A DNA stretch of 47,298 bases from positions 1-47,298 of the forward strand of contig CAXOVY010000035.1 of the NCBI GenBank assembly GCA_964213355.1, in the 5' to 3' direction. Below are positions 18,587 to 28,665 of the stretch, piece after piece. The translations under genes were made by a program, and so were the position numbers. The DNA is from JBAXAM01 sp964213355. GTDB lineage: Bacteria > Pseudomonadota > Gammaproteobacteria > UBA9339. The stretch's first letter is position 1. Each line of letters begins with the position of its first letter. A model generated the notes under the pieces. That model made no database searches and was not told the origin of the DNA. It saw nothing but the letters and a program-made list of their open reading frames with translations.

Positions 18587-18650
18587 TGTTTTTATCTTTT
18601 ACTTCCATGGATCTCTCTAGTTACCGCACTGTCGTCACAAACTCTATCTA

Positions 18651-18699
18651 TTTCGCAGCATATAATCAAACAACTTATCTGCTTTTTTCGTAAATTCCT
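18651..18699 (-). repeat. Degenerate copy of the 3' end of the next gene
   Basis: The 49 bases here match 18797-18845 with scattered changes (shared GCAGCATATA and GCTTTTTTCGTAAATTC). On the minus strand they read KEFTKKADKLFDYML, the C-terminal sequence of the 18789-19091 protein. An ancestral tandem duplication of that gene was mostly lost, leaving only this tail. Nothing else is seen in 18609-18788. Confidence 0.6.
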
Positions 18700-18788
18700 T
18701 AAATTTGAAATTTGCAATACAGCACCAGCGTTTTTTGCGAATATCAAAAAATCAAACACTCAAATGTCTAAAAATCAGACATGGTAAT

Positions 18789-19257
18789 TTATCCATTTTG
18801 CAGCATATAGCTTAACGCCTTATCCGCTTTTTTCGTAAATTCTTTATCTCTGCCCCACCGCGGATCGCGTATCAGCTCTTCTGCCTGTTCTCTAGTTGAT
18901 ATAGTAGACTCCATACTATTGACCGGCAATCTGGTTTTGCCAGATATGCTGGACACTATGCGCTCTAAATTAGCATAATCGTCATACGACTTAACAGAGT
19001 TTTTTAGCCACCCGATTGTAGAATCACCAAAAGCATCAATAAACTTTGCTTCTAATTCTCTAAGCTTACCAACACCACCAATCTTTTTCAATTCTTCTTT
19101 TTGGTTTTGAAGTAAATTATTGCGTTCCTTTTCTGCTTCTATCTCTTTGGTTTTAGAGTGGATATTAAGAAGCTCATTAAGTCCGGTCTGGCTTAGGCCT
19201 ATCTTTTTACCAAGCTCTTTAAGGCCTACAGCAAATATATTATCTTTTGTTGTGCAT
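18789..19257 (-). pseudogene. 5'-truncated coiled-coil protein, cut at the dispersed-repeat boundary
   Basis: From a TTG at 19091 a 100-aa product can be read, but the frame stays open upstream to about 19257 with no start codon. It encodes LKELGKKIGLSQTGLNELLN (helix-turn-helix-like) and a charged coiled coil (KTKEIEAEKERNNLLQNQ). The end has DPRWGRDKEFTKKADKALSY. That tail faintly recalls phage scaffolding proteins, but I do not assign a family. The missing 5' part ends within 20 bp of where the long repeat copy 2 begins (19275), so the recombination that delivered the repeat probably removed the front of this gene. Confidence 0.6.
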
Positions 19258-19274
19258 CAATTATCTTTGGCCAA

Positions 19275-19878
19275 TAAATTAGCTTGGGCGTAACAGCTAA
19301 CCCCTACTAAGTTTGTCCCACTTCAATAATATTGGCAGGTATCTGTGTATCAATATACCTCCCTCCAATATGGTGATGTTTACACAAACAATATATAACA
19401 ATAGATATTGCTACCGCTACGACACCTCCAGACGCAGTTACCCATGGCCGCCACTCTTCAACGCACCAGCCATTGCATGTTTTTTCTGATTGCGCAATGG
19501 TTATGTTTACATTCGCTGCAATTATTGCATATGCCGTCCCATCTGAACCATTCCAATTAAAACTATCATTTCCACTCCAATTATCTTTTGAAACATAAGT
19601 CAGATTACCTAGATCTCCAATAACTATTTCTTGATTAACCGTAACAGGAACTTCTGAGAGTTTCAGTGCTCCGTTACTCGGTAGACTTGCAATCTGTATC
19701 TTTGCTAAAACATCACCGTCTATATCACTAAAATGACTTGTAAAATCTGCCATACTAAACACTAGAGGCGTATTTTTTATTCCAGACTTTAATATTGGAC
19801 TAATTGTGGGGAGATTGTTTGCTGCTTTGATCGTAATATTCACGATCGCCACGTTTGTGGCATACAACATTCCATCTG
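19275..19878. repeat. Long dispersed repeat, copy 2 (3' end of the 911-aa surface protein gene)
   Basis: Near-identical, same-orientation copy of 2347-2950. It supplies the last cadherin-like repeat, hydrophobic segment and tail of the gene at 19307-22042. Confidence 0.9.
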
Positions 19879-22042
19879 AGCCATTCCAACTAAAACTATC
19901 AGCTCCTATCCAATCTATATTTGGAATGTAGGTGAGATTGGCTAAATCAGCAGAGGTTATTTCTTGATTAAGAGTAACTGCTGTTCCTGATAGTTTTAAT
20001 GTTCCATGACTTGGCAAACTTACAATTTGAATTTTTACTAAATTGTCACCATCTGCATCACTAAACTTTGATGTAAAATCAGTTGAAACAAAGGTTATCT
20101 CCATATCTTTCGTTCCAGATTTTGAGACGGAGTTAATCGTAGGAGAACCATTTACTGCGCCAATTGTAATATTCACATTTGCCCCACTTGCTGCATATCC
20201 CGTTCCATCTGAGCCATTCCAACTAAAACCATCAGCTCCTTTCCAACCTGTATTTGGAATGTAGGTGAGATTGGCTAAATCAGCAGAGGTTATTTCTTGA
20301 TTAAGAGTAACTGCTGTTCCTGATAGTTTTAATGTTCCATGACTTGGCAAACTTACAATTTGAATTTTTACTAAATTGTCACCATCTGCATCACTAAACT
20401 TTGATGTAAAATCAGTTGAAACAAAGGTTATCTCCATATCTTTCGTTCCAGATTTTGAGACGGAGTTAATCGTAGGAGGATCATTTACTGCGCCAATTGT
20501 AATATTCACATTTACCACAATTGCTGCATACCTCGTTCCATCTGAGCCGTTCCAATTAAAGCTATCACTTCCATTCCAATTTAGGTCTGGTTCAAATGTT
20601 AGATTGCCTAAACTCCCAACAATTATCTCTTGATTAACCGCAACAGCTGTTCCTGATAGTTTTAATGTTCCATGACTTGGTAAACTCACAATTTGAATTT
20701 TTACTAAATTGTCACCATCTGCATCACTAAACTTAGCTACAAAATCAGTTGTACTGAAGGATATTACTGTATCTTCAGTACCCAATATTGATATTGAGCT
20801 GACTACTGGGGGATTGTTCACAATCGTTATGCTAATAATCGCCTGATTCTCAGCATACGTATCCGTGTTCGTTACACTCAATAAAAAATTGGTTTTGCCG
20901 CACCAACCACTTTCTGGAATAAATATCAATTTATCTAAATCAGTAGCAACTATTTCCTGATTAACATTCACCGCATTTCCAGAAAGTTTAAGTGCTCCAT
21001 GCTTGGATAGAGTTGTAATTTTGATTTTTGTTAAGGCACCATCAAATATCTTATTAAAATCACTTGGATAAAATATGATAGCCTTATTTTGGTTACTACT
21101 TTTCTCTATTCTTGTTATGTCTGTTTTTATTGCCTCTATTCCAGCCAATCCAGTCGCCATATAGACATAACTATTAAATAAAGATATTCCTTGCGCAAGA
21201 GTCGAAATTGTTTCGCTAACTAATAATGGATTTTCTGGATCAGAAACATCAATTACCTTTAATCCTGTAGTGTAATCAGCTACATATGCATAATTACCAG
21301 CAACTTTAACTGCCCTAGCATTGCCTATAACGATACTACCCATCAAAATGGGACTCTTTGGATTGGCAATATCAAATATTTTTAATCCTCCGGTATCATC
21401 TGCAATATAAGCATAATTACCAACAACATCAACTTTTACAGCGCAATTGGTAGCCGTGCTGCTAACTAAAACAGGGTTTTGGGGATTAGTAATATCAATT
21501 ATCTTAAATCCTCCCATCTCATCGGCTACATAAGCATAATTGCCTACAACTTTAACTCCAGTGGCATTGTCTGTGTTGATATGCCCTATAACAACAGGAG
21601 AAGATTTATTGCTAATATCGTATACAGTCAATCCAGCAACTTTTCCAGATTTAATTGTTGCAACATCGGCTGTGTACGCGTAATTACCAACCACATCTAT
21701 TCTATAAGTTGATCCAATAGTGTCTGTTAGGCGCCCCTCTATATATGGATTACTTGGGTTAGAAATATTAACTATACATAAGCCACCATCCGTAACGTAT
21801 GCATAATTACCAACCACCGTTACATCCCTTGGATTGTCTAGGGCAATATTCCCTATTGTTGTAATGTTATCGAGATTTGAGATATCAAGAATTTCGAAAT
21901 TTTGATATGCATTTATAACATAAGCTTTGCTATCAATAATCGTTAAAGTCCTAACATCTTTGAGGCTAGAAAATGCACAATTAGAGTACATTAAAAAAGA
22001 CACAACAACCGCATTCAGCAATACCAACCAAATTTTACGCAT
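19307..22042 (-). CDS. Exported LVIVD-propeller / cadherin-like repeat surface protein
   Basis: About 911 aa. A signal peptide (MRKIWLVLLNAVVVSFLMYS, cleaved near CAFSS) is followed by LVIVD repeats (about 30-325; recurring VVGNYAYVAD..GGLKIIDI units, probably a beta-propeller). Then come five cadherin-like repeats (about 330-850; recurring DFTSKFSDADGDNLVKIQI and WNGSDGT). It ends in the same hydrophobic C-terminus as the 3650-aa protein (EEWRPWVTASGGVVAVAISI). It has no barrel, so how it reaches the surface is unclear. I chose ATG at 22042 because GGAGAAAGAA precedes it; ATG at 22054 is the alternative. A 333-bp unit is tandemly repeated within it. The 22055-22213 gap shows no gene. Confidence 0.85.
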   Translation of the reverse strand: MRKIWLVLLNAVVVSFLMYSNCAFSSLKDVRTLTIIDSKAYVINAYQNFEILDISNLDNITTIGNIALDNPRDVTVVGNYAYVTDGGLCIVNISNPSNPYIEGRLTDTIGSTYRIDVVGNYAYTADVATIKSGKVAGLTVYDISNKSSPVVIGHINTDNATGVKVVGNYAYVADEMGGFKIIDITNPQNPVLVSSTATNCAVKVDVVGNYAYIADDTGGLKIFDIANPKSPILMGSIVIGNARAVKVAGNYAYVADYTTGLKVIDVSDPENPLLVSETISTLAQGISLFNSYVYMATGLAGIEAIKTDITRIEKSSNQNKAIIFYPSDFNKIFDGALTKIKITTLSKHGALKLSGNAVNVNQEIVATDLDKLIFIPESGWCGKTNFLLSVTNTDTYAENQAIISITIVNNPPVVSSISILGTEDTVISFSTTDFVAKFSDADGDNLVKIQIVSLPSHGTLKLSGTAVAVNQEIIVGSLGNLTFEPDLNWNGSDSFNWNGSDGTRYAAIVVNVNITIGAVNDPPTINSVSKSGTKDMEITFVSTDFTSKFSDADGDNLVKIQIVSLPSHGTLKLSGTAVTLNQEITSADLANLTYIPNTGWKGADGFSWNGSDGTGYAASGANVNITIGAVNGSPTINSVSKSGTKDMEITFVSTDFTSKFSDADGDNLVKIQIVSLPSHGTLKLSGTAVTLNQEITSADLANLTYIPNIDWIGADSFSWNGSDGMLYATNVAIVNITIKAANNLPTISPILKSGIKNTPLVFSMADFTSHFSDIDGDVLAKIQIASLPSNGALKLSEVPVTVNQEIVIGDLGNLTYVSKDNWSGNDSFNWNGSDGTAYAIIAANVNITIAQSEKTCNGWCVEEWRPWVTASGGVVAVAISIVIYCLCKHHHIGGRYIDTQIPANIIEVGQT
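19898..20480. repeat. 333-bp tandem repeat encoding cadherin-like modules
   Basis: The stretch around 19952-20147 recurs almost identically at 20285-20480, an offset of 333 bp or 111 codons, equal to one cadherin-like module. A third, more diverged module follows at about 20620-20800. Confidence 0.85.
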
Positions 22043-22213
22043 TTCTTTCTCCATCTATCTATGATCTAACTATCAAATTGGATACGGTTCAAATCAAACC
22101 AACACCAGCCATCAATTAGTCGAATCATTTTAATCTAGTAGGCCTTTCCCTAATCCTAAAACTAAAGGATGAGTCTCTCACAGCTCCCCGCATGCCCCGT
22201 TCTTAGATGGCTG

Positions 22214-25200
22214 TTACCGACTTTGAGGAGGATACATATCCCTCAATTCTTTACAAGCATCACTATTAAATGTAATAGGGTTATCGAAACATTGTAATGT
22301 CCACTTTAACTTTGCATCACTGTCTTCATAATTGCTATTCATTTGTATAATTGTATCAAAATAATCTATGATCATTTGCCTATATTCCTCACTGTGATAA
22401 GACATGAAATTTTGTCGAACTCCATCTTTCAACGCGTTAATTGAGTTTACAAAATTATATCGCGGTCCAAAATGTTTTGTGTCACCTGGACCCGAGATCA
22501 AATACCTATAATTATGTTCATCTACAAAGCTTTTTTTTGCCGATGCTATTGCAATATCATTAGCATACTGATCGTCTATCTTATCGTTTATCCAGTTGGT
22601 TGCGGGATCAAATGCAATTAGTGTAGCGAAACCTGTTTTGGATGGAGTTGGCAAAAGCTCATCAACAAACAATCCCATGAAAGTTCCCGCAAACGCTATT
22701 TTCATATACATTGAAGATGCTATCATACACGCTGGTATGATAGCAATTGTTGCACAGTATGCCACCCCGACTGCCGCAGCTACTATTACAGCATCTTCTC
22801 CGACAATTACACCTAGTTTAGACAGATTTTTATCAATGACAATGTTTTCGAGACTATTCGCATATTCTGCAGCCACAGAAAAGTAAGCAGGATGAAATGA
22901 TGCTCCCGTCATCAAAAAATCTATACTATATTTGCCCGGTTTCATCAAAATCATATCCAAAAGCCTCCTGGCTTCAACCACTGCCGAATCCTGTACAGGT
23001 ATGGTTGGATCAACATAAGGGTTTGAATATATTGATACAAACCCGGTAGTTGCATCTTCTCTAATGTATGGAGAGGGGCTTACTGTTGGTCCAGGAAAAC
23101 CCAATGGACCCATAATTACTGGTATCGAAGAATTAATTACAAACCCAGTAGTAACATTTTTCACATAATCTTTGCCGCTGGTTCTTATGCGAGCGGATGC
23201 ATTGATAATGTAATTTCCTGGGTTTAGCTTTCCGGTATCTATTGATATGGTGGTCGCTGCTTGCCAATCTCCAGGCAAGACAAGATGATCTTCGCTATCA
23301 GTTACTCGTAGCATTAACTCGGTAGCCCCATCACAGGTCACGATTATTGTTCCGCTTGCACCATATGTATCAATATTTTTTATAACTCTTATATTTAAAT
23401 CGTTAGCTATGGCTGCTAAAACTTTACCCCAGGATGTTGCGCTATCAAAATTAATATATTTTTTTTCTTTTGTTTTTTCTTCATTGGTCATGTTTGCGTA
23501 TTTTTCCAAATACTGCCATATTCCATTTTTTGGATCGATCCAATCATCTTTAGTTATATTATAATCTCTATTGGTTAGCCCAGCTTGAATATGTAGTATT
23601 TTTATTGCTGCTTGAGTCTCTACGTTAGGATACGTGCCAAAATCTACCACCGGTAATCCGAGGCCCTGTAAAATCTTTCTCATATAGTTAATATGAGTTC
23701 CTGATGAGCTATTTGTTATGGGTGTGTAATTTCTCAAAAAAGTAGAAATATTATCGATCTCACTGTTTTCTGGTGTTAAGCCAAATTCAGCTAAAAATAA
23801 TATCCAGAAATGTTTATCAAACTTTCTCCAAAACTCATCCCTATCAAAACTAGATTTATCTTCACCGTATTTTTTTAAAGTTTCTGCTATCCAACTCCAA
23901 GTAAGAGAATCAATACAATTCTCATCATTAATATCCACGCCTTTTGCTTGCATCATTTCCACAAAGGCTTTTTGCGCCGCTTGCATACGTATGTCATATG
24001 CATTGTTGAGCACATCTGGAGTTATGTTCATTTGCGCACCTAGGCCTTCAAAAATATGGCGTAGCAATCCTATAGACATATCAGCAGGCGACTCTCTTTT
24101 GAGAAGCACTCTGTTGTTTATACAATTGATGTATGTATAGCTACTATTTTTATTAGAACCCTCAAGCCAGTTTTTTGTTGGACTTAACGAAGGAGAAAGC
24201 GCTAGTAGTCCTTTTGCTAATCTTTCGTCTTCCATAGATGGCAATGTTACTATCCATTTAGACGCACTATATAAACTTGAGCCATTATCATTTTTAGCAA
24301 TTACTGCATAATCATACGGCGTGCTTGATGATAAATTGGTATAAGTGCAAGAGGTACCCACACAAGAGGGATTATTATCTGCGGTATCCTTAAAATCACC
24401 GTTCACGCTTACCTTATAGCTATCCGCCCCATCAACAGTGAACCATGAAACTGTTATTGAATCCTTTGTTGCAGTTGCAGTAACCGCAGTTGGTACCGAC
24501 GGAACACCAGAAACAGCCAATAATGACCAAAGATATTTAGTAAATTTTTTACAAAATTCGCTTCTATTAAAACTAGATTTATCCTCACCATATTTTTTTA
24601 AAGTTTCTGCTATCCAACTCCAAGTATAAGAGTCAATACAGTTTACGTCATTAAAATCTATACCTTGATCACGCATCATCTCTGCAAACGCTTTTTGCGC
24701 CGCTTGCATGCGTATATCATATGCATTGTTAAGCACTTCTGGACTTATATTCATTTGCGCGCCTAAACCTGCAAAAATATGGCGTAACAATCCTACGGAT
24801 ATATCTGATACACCTTTTTGGAGAACAGGTCTGTTGTTTATACAATTTATATATGTATAGCTACCTTTTTGATTGGGAGTGACAAGCCAGTTTTTTGTCG
24901 GATCTAACGAAGGAGAAAGTGCCTGCAATCCCTTTACTAGTCTTATATCTTCACTATTAGACGGTAATGTTATTATTGACTTAGGTACACTATACGCACT
25001 TGAGCCATTACTATTTACTGCACGCACAACATAGCTATAGGAAACTCCTGCTGTTAACCCTGTATAGGTATAGGAAGTACCTAATGCTTCTTTTGCATCA
25101 CCACCAATACCACTAATATTATATTTAGTTGCCCCATTAATAGCGTTCCATGAGACTGTTATTGAGTCTTGTGTTGCAGTTGCAGTGACATTGGTTGGTA

Positions 25201-27313
25201 CCGATGGAATCGAAGCACCATTGGTTGACAATGTCATTATCGACTGAGACGCACTATACGTACTTGAACCCTTGCGGTTTGCTGCGAGCACAGCGTAGCT
25301 ATAAGAGGTTCCTGCCGCTAACCCTGTATAAGTATAAAAACTATTAGTTGTACTTTTTACATTACCATTAGCCTTAACATTATATGTAATTGCCCCACTA
25401 ACCACTGGCCACAAAACCGTTATTGAGTCTTGTGTTGAGGTTGCAGTGACATTGGTTGGTACCGCTGGAGTCGAGCTTTCGTCAGCTGCTAATGTTGTAA
25501 ACGACTTGTATGCACTGTATGTGCTTGAACCATTACTTTTGTTTGCTAGTACATAACATTCATAGGTTGTCTTTGGTAATAATCCGGAACATAAATAAGA
25601 AGTGTTAGATGTATTATAAGTTCTTATGGTATTTGCTATAGGATCAACTATACTTAATTCATAGTCAATGACCCCACTAATCACGGGCCATGAAATGGTT
25701 GCGGAATTACTTGCTACAGTTATAGCGATGCTGGTAACGTTTTGCACATCAAGCGATAGTATAATGGTACCTGTGCCTTCAGCATTCGTAGCATTAATTG
25801 TTATGTTATAATTCCCAATATCTACATCAGTTGGTGTTCCAGAAATTAAGCCACCGGCATTGATAGACAAATGACCTGATGTTGGTAAACCTGTAGCACT
25901 AAAATTAGTCGGGGAATTAGATGCAGTTATTTGATAGGTAAAAGATGCGCCAACCGTTGCTGTTGCGGTTGAAGAACTGCTAATTACAGGTAGTAAGCTA
26001 TCTGTGATTGTTAGTGTTTGGATGGGGCTGGTTTCACCAAACAATGACGCAGTAACGTTTGTTGTCCCTGCCGTTAGAGCTGTTAATAACCCGGAGCCAT
26101 TAATAGTTGCTACCGAAGTATTGCTAGAATTCCAAGTAACAGAATTCGTTATATCTTGTTGCGAGCCATCAGTATAGGTTCCAGTAGCAGTGAACTGTTG
26201 AGCAGCACCATTAGTCATACTAGGACTTGTAGGGCTTATTGTTATTGATTGTAATATGTTAGCGCTCGTATAAAGCTCGGCGTTGTTGCTACCTGCGATA
26301 AGAACTATTCCATTTGAAAGCAAGGTTGCAGTATGAGCCCACTGCGTAGTTTGCAATGAACCGGTATTGGACCAAGTTCCCGTGCCGGGATTATAAAGCT
26401 CAGTGCTTGTGCCAGCACCATATCCACCAGTTGCAAGAACCATACCATTTGAAAGCAAAGTAGCAGCGTGACCTTTGCGTGCAGTACTTAACGACCCAGT
26501 GTTTGTCCAGCTCCCCGTAGCGTAATCATAAAGCTCAGCGTTGGCTAAGGCATTGACGCTGTTGCCGCTGTCATACCCCCCAACAACAAGTACCTTGCCA
26601 TTCAAAAGCAAGGTGGAGGTGTGGCTAGTGTGCGCGGTATTCAATGACCCAGTGTTTGCCCAAGTTCCTATAGTAGGGTTGTAAAGCTCAGAACTTTTGC
26701 CAGCACCATATCCACCCGCAACAAGCACCATTCCATTTGAAAGCAAAGTAGAGGCATAGTCTGTGCGTGCAGTATTCATTGATCCGGTATATGTCCACGT
26801 GCCTGTGGTGGGATTGTAAATCTCGGCACTAGTAAGCCTACCGCTACTGTTCTCTCCTCCAGCTACAAGCACTTTACCATCTGAGAGCAAGGTGGCAGTA
26901 TGATACCAACGCGCTTTATTCAAAGACCCAGTATTCGCCCAAGTCCCTGTGGTAGGGTTGTAAATTTCGGCACTAGTCAAGGCATTGCCACTACCACTGC
27001 TATCCCCACCCACAACAAGCACCATGCCATTTGAAAGTAAAGTAGCGGTGTGTAAGTAGCGTGCGGTATGTAAAGAACCAGTATATGCCCAAGCGCCTGT
27101 GGTGGGGTTGTAAAGTTCAGTACTAGCAAGCTTGCTACTATTATCCGTTCCTCCTGCGACAAGTACTGTGTTATTTGAAAGCAATGTAGCGGTGTGGAAC
27201 CAACGCGCCGTATTCAAAGATCCAGTGTTTACCCAAGTATTAGCGGCCATTGCTTCTAAAGCATAACACAAAATATATATCCAAAATAAACTAAGAACGT
27301 ATTTATGGCTCAT
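22214..27313 (-). CDS. Exported Kelch-propeller / Ig-like / FN3 protein with the shared unnamed domain
   Basis: 1699 aa. Signal peptide 1-23 (MSHKYVLSLFWIYILCYALE, then AMAA). Kelch/galactose-oxidase-like propeller 25-350 (repeats of TGSLNTAR.HTATLLSNG.VLVAGG). Big_2-like Ig domain about 355-430; putative-Ig (He_PIG-like) domain 435-525; FN3 repeats 530-780. A short copy of an unnamed domain (about 790-935) is followed by another FN3 and a full copy (1030-1400). A hydrophobic, alanine-rich stretch (about 1500-1545) comes near the end. The unnamed domain is shared with the 3650-aa protein, so the two probably face the same target or partner (inference). Probable role: adhesin or secreted effector. 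The start codon is clear but its Shine-Dalgarno is weak. Confidence 0.8.
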   Translation of the reverse strand: MSHKYVLSLFWIYILCYALEAMAANTWVNTGSLNTARWFHTATLLSNNTVLVAGGTDNSSKLASTELYNPTTGAWAYTGSLHTARYLHTATLLSNGMVLVVGGDSSGSGNALTSAEIYNPTTGTWANTGSLNKARWYHTATLLSDGKVLVAGGENSSGRLTSAEIYNPTTGTWTYTGSMNTARTDYASTLLSNGMVLVAGGYGAGKSSELYNPTIGTWANTGSLNTAHTSHTSTLLLNGKVLVVGGYDSGNSVNALANAELYDYATGSWTNTGSLSTARKGHAATLLSNGMVLATGGYGAGTSTELYNPGTGTWSNTGSLQTTQWAHTATLLSNGIVLIAGSNNAELYTSANILQSITISPTSPSMTNGAAQQFTATGTYTDGSQQDITNSVTWNSSNTSVATINGSGLLTALTAGTTNVTASLFGETSPIQTLTITDSLLPVISSSSTATATVGASFTYQITASNSPTNFSATGLPTSGHLSINAGGLISGTPTDVDIGNYNITINATNAEGTGTIILSLDVQNVTSIAITVASNSATISWPVISGVIDYELSIVDPIANTIRTYNTSNTSYLCSGLLPKTTYECYVLANKSNGSSTYSAYKSFTTLAADESSTPAVPTNVTATSTQDSITVLWPVVSGAITYNVKANGNVKSTTNSFYTYTGLAAGTSYSYAVLAANRKGSSTYSASQSIMTLSTNGASIPSVPTNVTATATQDSITVSWNAINGATKYNISGIGGDAKEALGTSYTYTGLTAGVSYSYVVRAVNSNGSSAYSVPKSIITLPSNSEDIRLVKGLQALSPSLDPTKNWLVTPNQKGSYTYINCINNRPVLQKGVSDISVGLLRHIFAGLGAQMNISPEVLNNAYDIRMQAAQKAFAEMMRDQGIDFNDVNCIDSYTWSWIAETLKKYGEDKSSFNRSEFCKKFTKYLWSLLAVSGVPSVPTAVTATATKDSITVSWFTVDGADSYKVSVNGDFKDTADNNPSCVGTSCTYTNLSSSTPYDYAVIAKNDNGSSLYSASKWIVTLPSMEDERLAKGLLALSPSLSPTKNWLEGSNKNSSYTYINCINNRVLLKRESPADMSIGLLRHIFEGLGAQMNITPDVLNNAYDIRMQAAQKAFVEMMQAKGVDINDENCIDSLTWSWIAETLKKYGEDKSSFDRDEFWRKFDKHFWILFLAEFGLTPENSEIDNISTFLRNYTPITNSSSGTHINYMRKILQGLGLPVVDFGTYPNVETQAAIKILHIQAGLTNRDYNITKDDWIDPKNGIWQYLEKYANMTNEEKTKEKKYINFDSATSWGKVLAAIANDLNIRVIKNIDTYGASGTIIVTCDGATELMLRVTDSEDHLVLPGDWQAATTISIDTGKLNPGNYIINASARIRTSGKDYVKNVTTGFVINSSIPVIMGPLGFPGPTVSPSPYIREDATTGFVSIYSNPYVDPTIPVQDSAVVEARRLLDMILMKPGKYSIDFLMTGASFHPAYFSVAAEYANSLENIVIDKNLSKLGVIVGEDAVIVAAAVGVAYCATIAIIPACMIASSMYMKIAFAGTFMGLFVDELLPTPSKTGFATLIAFDPATNWINDKIDDQYANDIAIASAKKSFVDEHNYRYLISGPGDTKHFGPRYNFVNSINALKDGVRQNFMSYHSEEYRQMIIDYFDTIIQMNSNYEDSDAKLKWTLQCFDNPITFNSDACKELRDMYPPQSR

Positions 27314-27479
27314 GGTATTCCGAAAAATAAATAAAATAAACCGTATAGTATCATAATATCGTTACTACTGTACTATACTATTTGTTAGCGCGAATTGACT
27401 CACATTAAATGTTACCGAAAGTAGAATAAGAAAGATATCGTTGACTCATATTAAATGTTACCGAAATGGGGAGCAAAAT

Positions 27480-28634
27480 ATGGGTCATAACGAAAGAAAA
27501 GCCTATCTTGACGAAATACGCTCGAGATACCGAAAAGCCTGCAAAAAGATGAAGGCCAAAATCTTAGATGAGTTTTGTGCTGTTTGTAGTTATCACCGTA
27601 AACATGCCATAAGATCACTTGGAACACCATTCAGAAGGATAAAACCAAAAGCAAAAAAGCGAGGCAGTAAGTCAATTTATAACAAGGATTATATTGTTAA
27701 GCCGCTGGTTAAAATTTGGCTGGCTACAAACCAAATGTGCAGCAAGAAGCTAAAGGCCGCACTACCATTATGGTTGCCATTCTACGAGGGCGAGCATGGT
27801 AAGCTAACAGATGAAGCAAAAGCTAAGCTCTTAACAATGAGCCATGCAACAATAGACCGTTTGCTTAAACCAAACAAAGTTAAATACAAGCGCAAGGGTT
27901 TAGGTGGAACAAAACCAGGAAGTTTATTAAAAAATCAAATACCAATACGTACTGATAATTGGGATATAACCAAACCAGGGTTCTGTGAAGCTGATACTGT
28001 TGCGCATTGTGGAAATTCACTAAGCGGCGATTTTGTTTGGAGTCTTACCTTCACTGATATTTTTAGCGGGTGGACTGAGAATCGAGCCATATGGGGCAAA
28101 GGTTCTGGAGGAGTGCTTGAACAAATCAAGGATATTGAAAAAAGATTACCATTCAAATTGTTGGGATTCGATTGTGATAATGGTTCTGAATTTTTAAATT
28201 ATCACCTAATTCGATATTTTGGTAATCGCCCAAAAGAGAGGATGGTGCAGTTTACCAGATCACGCCCATATCATAAGGACGATAACGCGCATGTAGAGCA
28301 AAAGAATTGGACACATGTAAGGCAGTTCCTTGGTTATGATCGTTTTGAGAGTAAAAAATTAGTGCCATTAATGAATGATCTTTATAGCAATGAATATAAT
28401 TTATTACAAAATTATTTTTGCCCAAATATGAAATTAATATCTAAAAAAAGAATAAATGCAAAGTATTATAAAAAATATGATCAGCCTCAAACGCCCTATC
28501 AAAGACTACTTGCAAGTCATGATATAGCTTCTGAGGCTAAACAAAATCTTATTGCCACCTATCAATTATTAAATCCGTTTGCATTGCGCCGAAACATTGA
28601 AAGCAAATTAAAAATCATTTTTAAATTCGTATAA
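27480..28634 (+). CDS. Integrase-core transposase (ISNCY-like)
   Basis: A 384-aa transposase. An N-terminal DNA-binding region (ERKAYLDEIRSRYRKACKKM) precedes an rve-type core with Asp in EADTVAHCG, Asp in GFDCDNGSEF and Glu in NAHVEQKNWTHV, an intact DDE triad. It resembles the group of transposases in which the motif NAHVEQKNW is conserved. The start is ATG at 27480, seven bases after GGGGAG. The open frame extends to a TTG at 27441, but that lies inside the terminal repeat and is rejected. Both ends of the element flank it. Confidence 0.85.
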   Translation: MGHNERKAYLDEIRSRYRKACKKMKAKILDEFCAVCSYHRKHAIRSLGTPFRRIKPKAKKRGSKSIYNKDYIVKPLVKIWLATNQMCSKKLKAALPLWLPFYEGEHGKLTDEAKAKLLTMSHATIDRLLKPNKVKYKRKGLGGTKPGSLLKNQIPIRTDNWDITKPGFCEADTVAHCGNSLSGDFVWSLTFTDIFSGWTENRAIWGKGSGGVLEQIKDIEKRLPFKLLGFDCDNGSEFLNYHLIRYFGNRPKERMVQFTRSRPYHKDDNAHVEQKNWTHVRQFLGYDRFESKKLVPLMNDLYSNEYNLLQNYFCPNMKLISKKRINAKYYKKYDQPQTPYQRLLASHDIASEAKQNLIATYQLLNPFALRRNIESKLKIIFKFV

Positions 28635-28665
28635 GACAAAGCAAAAACTACTCTACGATTGATCT

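Noticed and set aside
27441..27479. Upstream TTG start for the transposase at 27480
   Set aside because: The TTG lies inside the terminal repeat and has no ribosome site; ATG 27480 has GGGGAG at proper distance.
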